DNA of 28,996 nucleotides from Thermaceae bacterium (GTDB lineage Bacteria; Deinococcota; Deinococci; Deinococcales; Marinithermaceae). The position numbers and the translations under genes were made by a program. Location of the stretch: NCBI GenBank assembly GCA_027023345.1, contig JALVVO010000225.1, positions 1 through 28,996 on the forward strand, in the 5' to 3' direction. The notes beneath the pieces were generated by a model that saw only the letters and a list, made by a program, of their open reading frames with translations, was not told the origin of the DNA and ran no database searches. Shown here one piece after another: positions 1-9,716 of this stretch (positions are counted from its first letter, which is position 1; the number at the start of each line of letters is the position of its first letter).

Positions 1-21
1 GGGGAAGGGGGTGGGCGGTGA
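1..21 (+). CDS. nuoJ: NuoJ, last few codons (partial)
   Basis: An open frame runs in from the left edge and stops at TGA 19-21, sharing GTGA (18-21) with the start of nuoK. The same four-base overlap joins nuoL-nuoM and nuoM-nuoN. Only six codons are visible (Gly/Glu/Arg), so the identity rests on the conserved order J-K-L-M-N of complex I operons and not on recognisable sequence. Confidence 0.4.
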   Translation, partial: GEGGGR

Positions 22-314
22 ACTTCTTCTACCTCCTGGTTTCGGCGGCCCTCTTCGCCCTCGGCGCCTACGGCGTGCTCGCGCGGAGGAGCGCGATCCT
101 CGTCTTGATGTCGGTGGAGCTCATGCTGAACGCCGCCAACCTGGCCTTGGTCGTCTTCGCCCGGGCTTGGGGGTCGCTCGAGGCCCAGGCGGTGGCCCTG
201 CTTTTGATCGCGCTCGCCGCCGCCGAGGTGGCGGTGGGGCTCGCGCTGGTGGTGGCGATCTACCGCACCCGCGAGACCACCCTGGTGGACGACCTCTCGG
301 AGCTAAAGGGGTGA
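18..314 (+). CDS. nuoK: NADH-quinone oxidoreductase subunit K (Nqo11)
   Basis: This is a small membrane subunit of respiratory complex I that helps carry the chain of charged residues through the membrane arm during proton pumping. The 98-residue product has three hydrophobic helices, as expected for NuoK. The family signature SVELMLNAANL lies near residues 33-43 in the second helix, and its Glu is the conserved membrane-embedded acid. A second intramembrane Glu follows in AAAEVAVGLAL (third helix). The GTG start at 18 overlaps the preceding stop as GTGA, and nuoL begins four bases after the TGA, so the gene is translated inside the nuo polycistron. The length matches the roughly 95-100 residues usual for the family. 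Identification is secure. Confidence 0.96.
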   Translation: MNFFYLLVSAALFALGAYGVLARRSAILVLMSVELMLNAANLALVVFARAWGSLEAQAVALLLIALAAAEVAVGLALVVAIYRTRETTLVDDLSELKG

Positions 315-318
315 GGGC

Positions 319-2151
319 ATGCTGCTTTTGGTCATCCTCTTACCGCTAGCCGGATTTCTGGTCCTCGGCCTCTTCGGCCGGCGCTTCAAGGAGCCCCTCC
401 CCGGGGTCTTGGCCTCGGCGCTCGTCTTCCTCTCCTTCCTCCTGGTGGGGGCGTTGCTCGCCTCCGGCGGGGCCCGCTTCGTCCTTGAGGACTGGCTCCC
501 CGGGATCCCCTTCGCCCTCCTCTTGGACCCCCTTTCCGGCTACATGGCGCTCGTGGTCACCGGGATCGGCTTTTTGATCCACGTCTACGCCATCGGCTAC
601 ATGCACGGGGACGAGGGCTACGCCCGCTTCTTCGCCTACTTCAACTTCTTCATCGCGATGATGCTCACCCTCGTCCTCGCCGACAGCTACCCGGTGATGT
701 TCGTGGGCTGGGAGGGGGTGGGGCTCGCCTCCTTCCTCCTGATCGGCTTCTGGTACACCGACTGGAAGAACGCGAAGAGCGCCCGCAAGGCCTTCATCAC
801 GAACCGCATCGGCGACCTCGGCTTTCTGCTCGGCATGGCCCTGCTCTACTCCCTCTTCGGCACCCTGCAGATCTCCGAGCTAAAGGAGGCCGTGGAAGGG
901 AGCCTGGTGCTGCCCGGGGGGCTCGCCCTCGCGGGGCTCTTGCTCTTCGTGGGCGCGGTGGGCAAGAGCGCCCAGCTTCCCCTCATGGTCTGGCTCCCCG
1001 ACGCGATGGCCGGCCCCACGCCGGTCTCGGCGCTGATCCACGCCGCCACCATGGTGACCGCCGGCGTCTACCTCCTGGCCCGCTCCTCCTTCCTCTACGC
1101 GAACCTCCCCGACGTCTCCTACTGGATCGCCGTCGTCGGCCTCCTCACCGCGCTTTACGGGGCGCTTTCCGCCTTCGGGCAGTGGGACATCAAGCGTATC
1201 GTCGCCTACTCGACGATCAGCCAGCTCGGCTACATGTTCCTCGCCGCCGGGGTCGGGGCCTATTGGGTCGCACTCTTCCACGTGATGACCCACGCCTTCT
1301 ATAAGGCGCTCCTCTTCCTTGCCTCGGGCTCGGTGATCCACGCGCTCGGGGGCGAGCAGGACGTGCGGAAGATGGGCGGGCTCAAGAAGCACCTGCCCCG
1401 GACCCACCTCCACGGGCTCGTCGGGGCGCTTTCGCTCGCCGGCTTCCCGCTTTTCGCCGGGTTTTGGTCCAAGGACGCGATCCTCGCGGCCACGCTTTCC
1501 TACCCCTTCGGCGGGGTCGGGTTCTACCTCGCGGGGCTCTTTGTCGCCTTCCTCACCGCCGCCTACGCGATGCGCTGGTACGCGCTCGTCTTCCTCGGCG
1601 AGTTCCGGGGCCAGGGCCACCCCCACGAGGCGCCCCCGGTGATGACGGTCCCCAACGACGTACTCGCCCTCGGCGCCGTTTTCGCGGGCTTTTTGGCCTT
1701 ACCGAAGCCGCTATGGAACCTGATCGAGCCCTTCCTGGCGCCGGCGCTCGCCCATCTTGAGGCCCACGAGCCCGCGCCGCTCGTAGAGTGGGGGTTGCTC
1801 CTCCTCTCGGCGGCGGTGGCCCTCGTCGGCCTTTACCTCGGCTACCTCTTCTTCAGGGACTACTTCAAGAAGAAGGTCCCCGCCTGGTACCGGGCCTTTG
1901 AGCAGGCGGCGCTCGAGGGCTTCTACGCCGACTGGCTCTACAACACCTTCCTCGTGAACCCGGCGAAGGAGCTCGCCTTTGGTCTTGGCCTCGCCGACCG
2001 GGGGCTCGACCGCGCCTACGTCTACGCCGGGGGCGGGGTGGGGCTCCTCGGGCGGATCCTCGCCGGGCTAGAGAACGGCTACCTGCGCTTCTACGCCGCC
2101 TTGATCCTCGCCTTCGCGGCGCTCTTTGTGCTCTGGGGGGTGGTGCGGTGA
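319..2151 (+). CDS. nuoL: NADH-quinone oxidoreductase subunit L (Nqo12)
   Basis: This is the largest antiporter-like proton-pumping subunit of complex I, at the distal end of the membrane arm. The 610-residue product is almost entirely hydrophobic and has the size of Thermus Nqo12. Key residues are visible: Glu132 in GWEGVGLASFL, Lys216 in VGKSAQLPLMVWLPDAM, and the GPTPVSALIHAATMVTAG block (about residues 232-249), which is diagnostic for the proton-antiporter family. The C-terminal part (about 510-610) holds the region that forms the long lateral helix and last transmembrane helix in NuoL. The ATG at 319 follows the nuoK stop by four bases. The stop TGA is shared with the nuoM start as GTGA, which implies translational coupling. 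Confidence 0.98.
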   Translation: MLLLVILLPLAGFLVLGLFGRRFKEPLPGVLASALVFLSFLLVGALLASGGARFVLEDWLPGIPFALLLDPLSGYMALVVTGIGFLIHVYAIGYMHGDEGYARFFAYFNFFIAMMLTLVLADSYPVMFVGWEGVGLASFLLIGFWYTDWKNAKSARKAFITNRIGDLGFLLGMALLYSLFGTLQISELKEAVEGSLVLPGGLALAGLLLFVGAVGKSAQLPLMVWLPDAMAGPTPVSALIHAATMVTAGVYLLARSSFLYANLPDVSYWIAVVGLLTALYGALSAFGQWDIKRIVAYSTISQLGYMFLAAGVGAYWVALFHVMTHAFYKALLFLASGSVIHALGGEQDVRKMGGLKKHLPRTHLHGLVGALSLAGFPLFAGFWSKDAILAATLSYPFGGVGFYLAGLFVAFLTAAYAMRWYALVFLGEFRGQGHPHEAPPVMTVPNDVLALGAVFAGFLALPKPLWNLIEPFLAPALAHLEAHEPAPLVEWGLLLLSAAVALVGLYLGYLFFRDYFKKKVPAWYRAFEQAALEGFYADWLYNTFLVNPAKELAFGLGLADRGLDRAYVYAGGGVGLLGRILAGLENGYLRFYAALILAFAALFVLWGVVR

Positions 2152-3560
2152 TCCTCTGGATGCTCCTTCTTCCCTTCCTCGCGGGGCTCGTCGGGCTCTT
2201 TCTCCCCGGGCTCGCCCGCGGTCTCGGCCTCCTCGCCACCCTGGCGAGCGGGCTTATCGCCCTGGCCGCGCTCTTTGCCCCCGGGGTGGCCTTTTATGCC
2301 GAGCGGCCGCTCTTTGAGCCCGCCGGCGTCTACTACGCGGTGGGGCTCGACGGAGCCTCGGCGGCGCTGGCGCTCACCACCTCGCTCGCCGTCTTCCTCG
2401 CGCTGCTTGCGGTCAAGGAGGTACCGGGGCGGATGCTCGCCCTTGGCCTTTTGATGACCGCGGGGCTCCTCGGGATCTTCGCAAGCCTTGACCTCGTCCT
2501 CTTCTACTTCTTCTACGAGGCCACCCTGATCCCGAGCCTGCTCCTGCTCGGGGTCTACGGCGGGGCGAACCGGGTTCGGGCGCTCATCAAGTTCGCGCTT
2601 TTTACCCTGGCGGGAAGCCTTCTGATGCTCGCCGCCATCCTCGCCGCCCGCTATTACGGCGGGGCCGAGAGCTTCTTGCTCCGCGACCTCCTCTCGGCGA
2701 GGCCCGAGGGCGCGGCGGCGACGCTCGCCTTCCTCGCCTTCACCCTCGCCTTCATGGTCAAGACCCCGCTCTTTCCCTTGCACGTCTGGCTCCCCGACTT
2801 CCACGCGGAGAACCACCCCTCGGGCTTCGCCGACGTGATGGGCACGCTCTACAAGGTGGGGGTCTACGGCTTCTTCCGCTTCGCCATCCCCCTCTTTCCC
2901 GCCGCCTTCGCCGCCTTCAAGCCCTACCTCCTCCTCCTGGCCGCGGTCACCGCGCTCGGGGCGGCCTGGATCGCCTACGCCCAGAAGGACTACAAGCGCC
3001 TCCTCGCCTACGGGGCGCTCTCCCACATGGGGGTGGCGGCGCTCGGGCTCTTCTCTGGGACCGCGATCGGGGCGGTGGGGGCGCTCTTCTTGCTCGCCGC
3101 CAGCGCCCTCTACACCGGCGGCCTCTTCCTCTTCGCCGGCTGGCTCTTTGCCCGCTTTGGCACCCTCGAGCTCGCCCCCACCCACGGCCTCGCCAAGCAC
3201 GCGCCGGCGCTCGCGGCGTTTGGCCTCTTCCTCTTCCTGGCGATGGTGGGCCTGCCGGGCCTCGCCGGCTTCCCCGGGGAGTTCTTGAGCGCGCTCGGGG
3301 CCTGGCAGGCGAGCCCCTTCTTCACCCTGGTGGCCTTCGCCGCGGTGATCGCCGCCGCCGCTTACGCGCTCTCCGCCTACCAGCGCCTCTTCCACGGGCC
3401 GCCGGGGAAGGCGGTCGCCGACCTCTCGGGCGGGGAATGGGTCTACGCCACGCTCGCCACCCTGGCGGTGGCCTTCCTCGGGGTCTACCCCAAGCTCCTA
3501 AGCGGCCCCATCCATGAGGCCGCCCAGGCCTTCGTCGCCGCGATCGGAGGTGGAAAGTGA
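2148..3560 (+). CDS. nuoM: NADH-quinone oxidoreductase subunit M (Nqo13)
   Basis: This is the second antiporter-like proton-pumping subunit of complex I. The 470-residue, highly hydrophobic product has the family length. The critical Glu124 lies in FYFFYEATLIPSLLLLGVYG, Lys205 in FMVKTPLFPLHVWLPDFHAE, and a further conserved block, YKRLLAYGALSHMG, sits near residues 283-296. The GTG start at 2148 overlaps the nuoL stop by four bases, and the TGA at 3558-3560 is in turn shared with nuoN. GC content and codon use match the rest of the operon. Nothing is missing or unusual. Confidence 0.98.
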   Translation: MILWMLLLPFLAGLVGLFLPGLARGLGLLATLASGLIALAALFAPGVAFYAERPLFEPAGVYYAVGLDGASAALALTTSLAVFLALLAVKEVPGRMLALGLLMTAGLLGIFASLDLVLFYFFYEATLIPSLLLLGVYGGANRVRALIKFALFTLAGSLLMLAAILAARYYGGAESFLLRDLLSARPEGAAATLAFLAFTLAFMVKTPLFPLHVWLPDFHAENHPSGFADVMGTLYKVGVYGFFRFAIPLFPAAFAAFKPYLLLLAAVTALGAAWIAYAQKDYKRLLAYGALSHMGVAALGLFSGTAIGAVGALFLLAASALYTGGLFLFAGWLFARFGTLELAPTHGLAKHAPALAAFGLFLFLAMVGLPGLAGFPGEFLSALGAWQASPFFTLVAFAAVIAAAAYALSAYQRLFHGPPGKAVADLSGGEWVYATLATLAVAFLGVYPKLLSGPIHEAAQAFVAAIGGGK

Positions 3561-4894
3561 CCGCGCTCGCCGTGCTCTTCCTGACCGGCGCGCTGGCCGC
3601 GCTCGGAGGGCTTTGGGCCCCGCCCCGGGCGGTGAAGCAGGGGGTTCGGCTCGGGCTCTTGCTCGCGCTCTTTTTGCTGATCGTGGCCCCGAGCCAGAGC
3701 GCCTTCCTCGGGCTCTTTACCCTGGATCCGCTCGCCCGCGGAGTGGGGCTCGTGGCCGTGCTGGCGGCGCTCTTTGCCAGCCTGGTGGGGAGCGGGTACC
3801 TCGAGAAGACGGGGATCCGGGCCTTCGAGTACCACGCCTTGCTCGCCTTCTCGGCGATGGGGGCGCTCGCGATGGCGGCCACGGAGAACCTCGCGGTGAT
3901 TTTGGTGGGGCTCGAGCTCCTTTCCCTGCCCCTTTATGCCCTCGTCGCCCTCCGCTACGACGAGCAAAGCGAGGAGGCTGCCCTCAAGTACCTCCTCCTC
4001 GGCGCGGTCGCGGCCGCGCTCTACTTCTACGGCCTTGTCCTCTACTTCGGCGCCACCGGGAGCTTCGCCGTAGGCGCGGCGGCCGAGGGGCCGCTCTTTG
4101 CCGCCGGGATGGTGCTCTTGCTCTCGGGCCTTTTCTTCAAGGCGGCGATGATCCCCTTCGGCTGGTGGGCCCCGGACGTCTACCAGGGGGCCCCTACCCC
4201 GGTGACCCTCTACATGGCCGCCGGGGTCAAGGCCGCCGCCTTCGCCGCGCTCCTCCGCGTGGTGGTCGGGGCCGGCTACGGCGGGGTCTGGGCCGCGGTG
4301 CTCGCCCTCGCGGTGCTCCTCACCGTGGTCTACGGCAACCTGGCGGCGCTCGCCCAGGGCGAGGCCAAGCGCCTCCTCGCCTACTCCTCGATCGCCCACG
4401 CCGGCTACATCGCCCTCGCCCTCTTCGGCCCGAGCCCGGCGCCGGCGGTGGGGTACTACCTCCTCGCCTACCTGCTCTCCACAGGGCTCGCCTTCGCCGT
4501 GCTCACCCAGGTGGACGCGGGCGAGGGGGTGCCCTTCGCCGCGCTCCAGGGCCTCATCCGCAAGAGCCCGATGCTCGCCGGGATGCTCTTGCTCGCTCTC
4601 CTCTCCCTCGCGGGCCTGCCGCCCCTCGTGGGCTTTTGGGGCAAGTACCTGGTCTTCGTGGAGGCGGCCCGCGCCGGGCAGTACGCCCTCCTCGTGATCG
4701 CCCTCCTCACCGCCGCGGTGGCCGCCTACTACTACCTGCGCCTGGTGGCCTTTGCCTTCTTCCTGCCGCCGGAGCGGGAGGGGGCGGTGGAGGTCCGGCC
4801 CCTGGCCGCCTTCGCCATGGGCCTGGTGGCCTTCCTCATCCTGGCGCTCGGGTTCTTCCCCCAGGCGGTCTACGGGCTCTTCGCGGGTTCCTAG
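3557..4894 (+). CDS. nuoN: NADH-quinone oxidoreductase subunit N (Nqo14)
   Basis: This is the third antiporter-like subunit of complex I and the last gene of the nuo operon. The product has 445 residues, slightly longer than Thermus Nqo14 and shorter than Escherichia coli NuoN. Glu120 in VGLELLSLPLYALVALR and Lys195 in FFKAAMIPFGWWAPDVYQG are the expected intramembrane charges. The block GAPTPVTLYMAAGVKAAAF and the motif AKRLLAYSSIAHAGYIAL are typical of NuoN. The start is GTG in a GTGA overlap with nuoM. A strong hairpin (4911-4934) follows the TAG by 16 bases and probably ends the operon transcript. Confidence 0.97.
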   Translation: MTALAVLFLTGALAALGGLWAPPRAVKQGVRLGLLLALFLLIVAPSQSAFLGLFTLDPLARGVGLVAVLAALFASLVGSGYLEKTGIRAFEYHALLAFSAMGALAMAATENLAVILVGLELLSLPLYALVALRYDEQSEEAALKYLLLGAVAAALYFYGLVLYFGATGSFAVGAAAEGPLFAAGMVLLLSGLFFKAAMIPFGWWAPDVYQGAPTPVTLYMAAGVKAAAFAALLRVVVGAGYGGVWAAVLALAVLLTVVYGNLAALAQGEAKRLLAYSSIAHAGYIALALFGPSPAPAVGYYLLAYLLSTGLAFAVLTQVDAGEGVPFAALQGLIRKSPMLAGMLLLALLSLAGLPPLVGFWGKYLVFVEAARAGQYALLVIALLTAAVAAYYYLRLVAFAFFLPPEREGAVEVRPLAAFAMGLVAFLILALGFFPQAVYGLFAGS

Positions 4895-4910
4895 GGCCTA
4901 GGCGGGTCTT

Positions 4911-4941
4911 GGGGGCCGGCGCGAGCCGGCCCCCGCCCTTT
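4911..4941 (+). terminator. Intrinsic terminator after nuoN
   Basis: The arms GGGGGCCGGC (4911-4920) and GCCGGCCCCC (4925-4934) form a perfect 10-bp stem with a GCGA loop, followed by GCCCTTT. The hairpin lies between convergent genes and could also slow transcription from the radical SAM gene on the other strand, although there is no T-run on that side. Confidence 0.75.
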
Positions 4942-6010
4942 AGACCGCCGCCGCCTCTTGCCAGGCCTTCGGTACGTAGACGCAGCGGGTCTCGGACGCG
5001 AAGGGGTCGCCGGTCTCGGCCCAGGCGCGGGCGCGGCTCCCCCAGCAGACGTCGCCGAACTCGCAGACCCGGCACTTGCCCTTCAAGTTCGAGCGGTCGC
5101 GGAGTTTCTTGAAGAGCTCGGAGTTTTGGTAGATCTCGAGGAGCGGCTTTTCCTTGACGTTCCCCGCCGAGAGTGCGAGGAAGCCCGAGGGGTAGACCTC
5201 GCCGGTGGCCGAGACGAAGACGAAGCCGTAGCCGTCGTGCATGTGGACGCCGCGCTTGTTCTGGACAAGGGCGTGGTCAACATCCTGGCTCTTCGCCCTT
5301 TGCTGGATCACCACCCGGCGAAAGTGGGGGGCCTCGGTGGTGCGGATGTGGAGCTTGTGGGTCTTCGAGACCTGGTAGAGCCAGATCAAGACCTCCTCGT
5401 ACTCTTCGGGCGAAAGCTGTTCGAGAAGGGCCCCCCGCCCCACCGGCACCAAGAAGAAGACCTCCCAGGCAGAAATCCCCAGGTCCCGGCCGAGGTCGGC
5501 GATCTTTGGAAGCTCGGGGCGGGTGGTCTTGGTGACGGTGGTGTTGATCTGGGTGGCAAGGCCGATCGAGCGGGCGTAGCGAAGGGCGTCCACCGCGAGC
5601 TCGAAGGTGCCGGGGACGCCGCGGAAGGTGTCGTGGGTCTCGGGGGAGGCCCCGTCCAGGCTGATCGCCATGGCGTGGACGTCGAGCTCCTTGAAGCGGT
5701 CGATCACCTCGTGGGTTAAAAGGGGCGTCACCGCCGGGGTGATCCCCACCTTGATCCCGAGCTCGCGGGCCTTTTCCAGGACGTCCCAGAGGTCGTGCCG
5801 TTTTAAGGGGTCGCCGCCGGTGGGAAGGAGGATGGGTTTCGGGCGGTAGGTGGCGAGCTCTTCGAGGAGGCGCATGGCGTCCTCGGTGGTGAGCTCGCCG
5901 GGCAGGGGGTCGGGCTCGGCGCTCGCCCGGCAGTGCTTGCAGGCGAGGTCACAGGCGTGGGTCATCTCCCAGGCGACGAGGAAGGGGTACTTGTCGAAGT
6001 CGGGTCGCAT
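4940..6010 (-). CDS. Radical SAM/SPASM domain protein
   Basis: The 356-residue product is a radical S-adenosylmethionine enzyme. CDLACKHC supplies Cys20, Cys24 and Cys27 (CxxxCxxC) for the SAM-binding 4Fe-4S cluster, and TGGDP (64-68) is the GGE-type SAM-binding motif. The C-terminal SPASM region has Cys313, Cys316, Cys322 and Cys343 for an auxiliary cluster. In many SPASM enzymes a further Cys occurs in a VYPCG-type motif; here the sequence is VYPSGFLALSAGNV (Ser275). It resembles the heme-pathway AhbD/NirJ-like group and uncharacterised radical SAM/SPASM proteins related to it. No heme gene or peptide precursor lies beside it, so its substrate is unknown. The gene is alone, tail-to-tail with nuoN, and has no Shine-Dalgarno sequence. 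The ATG at 6010 is preceded by a candidate -10 box at 6017-6022. Confidence 0.88.
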   Translation of the reverse strand: MRPDFDKYPFLVAWEMTHACDLACKHCRASAEPDPLPGELTTEDAMRLLEELATYRPKPILLPTGGDPLKRHDLWDVLEKARELGIKVGITPAVTPLLTHEVIDRFKELDVHAMAISLDGASPETHDTFRGVPGTFELAVDALRYARSIGLATQINTTVTKTTRPELPKIADLGRDLGISAWEVFFLVPVGRGALLEQLSPEEYEEVLIWLYQVSKTHKLHIRTTEAPHFRRVVIQQRAKSQDVDHALVQNKRGVHMHDGYGFVFVSATGEVYPSGFLALSAGNVKEKPLLEIYQNSELFKKLRDRSNLKGKCRVCEFGDVCWGSRARAWAETGDPFASETRCVYVPKAWQEAAAV

Positions 6011-6016
6011 GGGGGG

Positions 6017-6022
6017 AGTGTA
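6017..6022 (-). promoter_or_regulatory. Candidate -10 box for a leaderless radical SAM mRNA
   Basis: On the minus strand TACACT is followed by exactly six C residues and then the ATG. It fits the TANNNT -10 form reported for leaderless Deinococcus transcripts and would place the transcription start at or next to the A of ATG. No ribosome-binding sequence and no clear -35 box are present. Confidence 0.5.
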
Positions 6023-6050
6023 TCGCCCGGGCTTTTGGCGTTGCTGAGAG

Positions 6051-6355
6051 CTAGACGAGGGCGAGGGCGAGGACCACCGCTCAGGTGAAGCTGGCGAAGG
6101 TGCCGAGGAGGTAGTACTCCACCTGCTCCCGTTCGGAGAAGCGGGTGATCGCCTTGCCGGCGAAGACGAAGCCGACCCCGGCGGGTTCGCCGGCGAGGAT
6201 CAGGGTCGGGATCAGGCTGCGCTCGAGGTGGCGGGTCCAGCGCTTGATGCCGGGTTTCGCCCGGACGGGGGCACCCGCCCAAGCACCCAGCGGACGAAGG
6301 GGCTCCCCCCGGGCACCGCCCAAAGCCAAAGCAGGGCGAGTCCAAGGACCTTCAC
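6051..6355 (-). pseudogene. Small membrane protein linked to SatD, frameshifted and with an in-frame stop
   Basis: A GTG at 6355 overlaps the satD stop as GTGA and opens a hydrophobic N-terminus (MKVLGLALLWLWAVPGG, then SPFVRWVLG). Near 6262-6285 the coding signal moves to another frame. That frame continues with RWTRHLERSLIPTLILAG, AGVGFVFAGKAITRF and EQVEYYLLGTFASF, reaches TGA at 6081-6083, and after it reads AVVLALALV before TAG 6051-6053. A single-base loss (or two-base gain) and a TGG-to-TGA change would explain both lesions. The repaired protein would be about 100 residues with a short loop between membrane segments. It is similar to the C-terminal part of the DUF3307 membrane proteins often found beside SatD; that assignment is from memory of the family and is tentative. 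Confidence 0.6.
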
Positions 6356-6981
6356 GCTTCCTCCCATCCCCGGGCCAACGCCGAGAGCGCCCGGAGCGCG
6401 GCCCGCACCCTGCGGGTGGCGAACTGCTTGTGCACCGCTTGATAGCTTATCCCCTCCGCCCGGGCTACCGCCTTGAGGTCGCCAGTTTCCAGGTAGGTAA
6501 GCACCCGCTGCCAGACCTCAGGAGGCCAGCGGGAGGCGATGTGGTCGAGGAGCAAAAACACCGCGTTCGCGGCCAGGTCCCAGCGGAAGTCGGCCGAGCG
6601 CACGGCGGCCAGTACCCGGCGCTTGCGGGCCTCCCCGAGCGCGGCGTCGGCCCGGAAGAAGGCTTCGCCGGTGAGGCGGGCGGGGCTGGGGGCGCGGCCC
6701 CTACGGGCAAGGCCCTCGACCGCGCCCAGGCCCACCCCGTAGCGGGCCGAGAGCCTTTGGGTTTAGCGCCGGGCCTCCAGCCAAAGGAGGGCTTCGGGAA
6801 ATCGGCTGGGGGTTTTAAGGAGCCCTTGAAAGGCGTCCCCTTTGCTTAGGGTGAAGGGGGCGGCCAGCGCCGGGTCGAAGCGCCGATTGGCCTTCTTGAG
6901 CGTTTCCTCGAGGCGCCGGGTGGCTTCAACGCCCCGCGCCCGCGACCGCACCAGGTCCCCGTTGAAGGCGGCGTAGTCCAC
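6352..6981 (-). pseudogene. satD: SatD family protein with an in-frame TAA
   Basis: The frame opens with GTG at 6981 and reads MDYAAFNGDLVRSR (the SatD-type N-terminus), then ...SKGDAFQGLL..., and meets TAA at 6763-6765 after 72 codons. The same frame continues without any shift (TQRLSARYGVGLGAVEG, then RLTGEAFFRADAAL) to TGA 6352-6354. A helix-turn-helix-like end, GDLKAVARAEGISYQAVHKQF, fits the SatD C-terminus. The whole is about 209 codons, a normal SatD length, so one nonsense change is the only lesion in this gene. SatD genes are named after a streptococcal acid-tolerance locus and their biochemical role is unknown. Separate translation of the second half from GTG at 6735 is possible. 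The neighbouring gene is also broken, so decay is the simplest reading. Confidence 0.75.
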
Positions 6982-7029
6982 GGCTCAACTGCGATCGGTT
7001 GATTACGCAGGTTTCAACCCCAAAAGGTT

Positions 7030-7055
7030 GGCCCCCGGGCGCGCGCCCGGGGGCC
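7030..7055 (-). terminator. Intrinsic terminator after clpB
   Basis: A perfect 11-bp stem, GGCCCCCGGGC (7030-7040) with GCCCGGGGGCC (7045-7055), encloses a GCGC loop 14 bases after the clpB stop. On the minus strand it is followed by CAACCTTTTGGGG, so the T-tract is short. Confidence 0.75.
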
Positions 7056-7069
7056 GAGTGCTTGGGGCG

Positions 7070-9643
<2,574 letters not shown>

Positions 9644-9664
9644 GCTCCCACCTCGCTCAGGGCT

Positions 9665-9693
9665 ATCATAAAGGTTGATAATGCTTATGTCAA
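9665..9693 (-). promoter_or_regulatory. Sigma-70-type promoter of clpB
   Basis: On the minus strand TTGACA (9688-9693) and TATGAT (9665-9670) are separated by exactly 17 bases. This is the best promoter match in the window, and the expected start site leaves a leader of about 15 bases containing the clpB ribosome-binding site. No CIRCE element or HspR-type HAIR repeat (CTTGAGT-N7-ACTCAAG) is visible, so how heat induction would work is not evident. Confidence 0.85.
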
Positions 9694-9704
9694 TGTTGGG
9701 GGCG

Positions 9705-9710
9705 TAGCCT
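9705..9710 (+). promoter_or_regulatory. Candidate leaderless -10 box before the Cys/His-rich gene
   Basis: TAGCCT is followed by six bases (GGTGCC) and the ATG at 9717, the TANNNT-N6-start arrangement. It lies back-to-back with the clpB promoter. No convincing -35 box was found. Confidence 0.4.
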
Positions 9711-9716
9711 GGTGCC

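Noticed and set aside
2091..4399. Long minus-strand open frames opposite nuoM and nuoN
   Set aside because: Their translations are low-complexity Glu/Gly/Arg/Pro-rich, as expected from the antisense of GC-rich membrane genes, with no domain signal or ribosome-binding sites.
6081..6083. TGA as selenocysteine or read-through Trp in the SatD-linked gene
   Set aside because: No SECIS-like hairpin was evident, the expected residue is a membrane Trp, and the gene has a frameshift as well, so pseudogene decay is simpler.
5962..6345. Alternative 127-codon minus-strand frame through the SatD-linked region
   Set aside because: It is Pro/Arg/Gly-rich shadow sequence, overlaps the radical SAM start, and lacks the hydrophobic pattern found in the real broken frame.
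9671..9687. Imperfect palindrome (TTGAnA ... TnTCAA) across the clpB promoter spacer as a heat-shock operator
   Set aside because: Only the outer bases match, and it fits neither the CIRCE nor the HAIR consensus; part of the symmetry comes from the -35 box itself.
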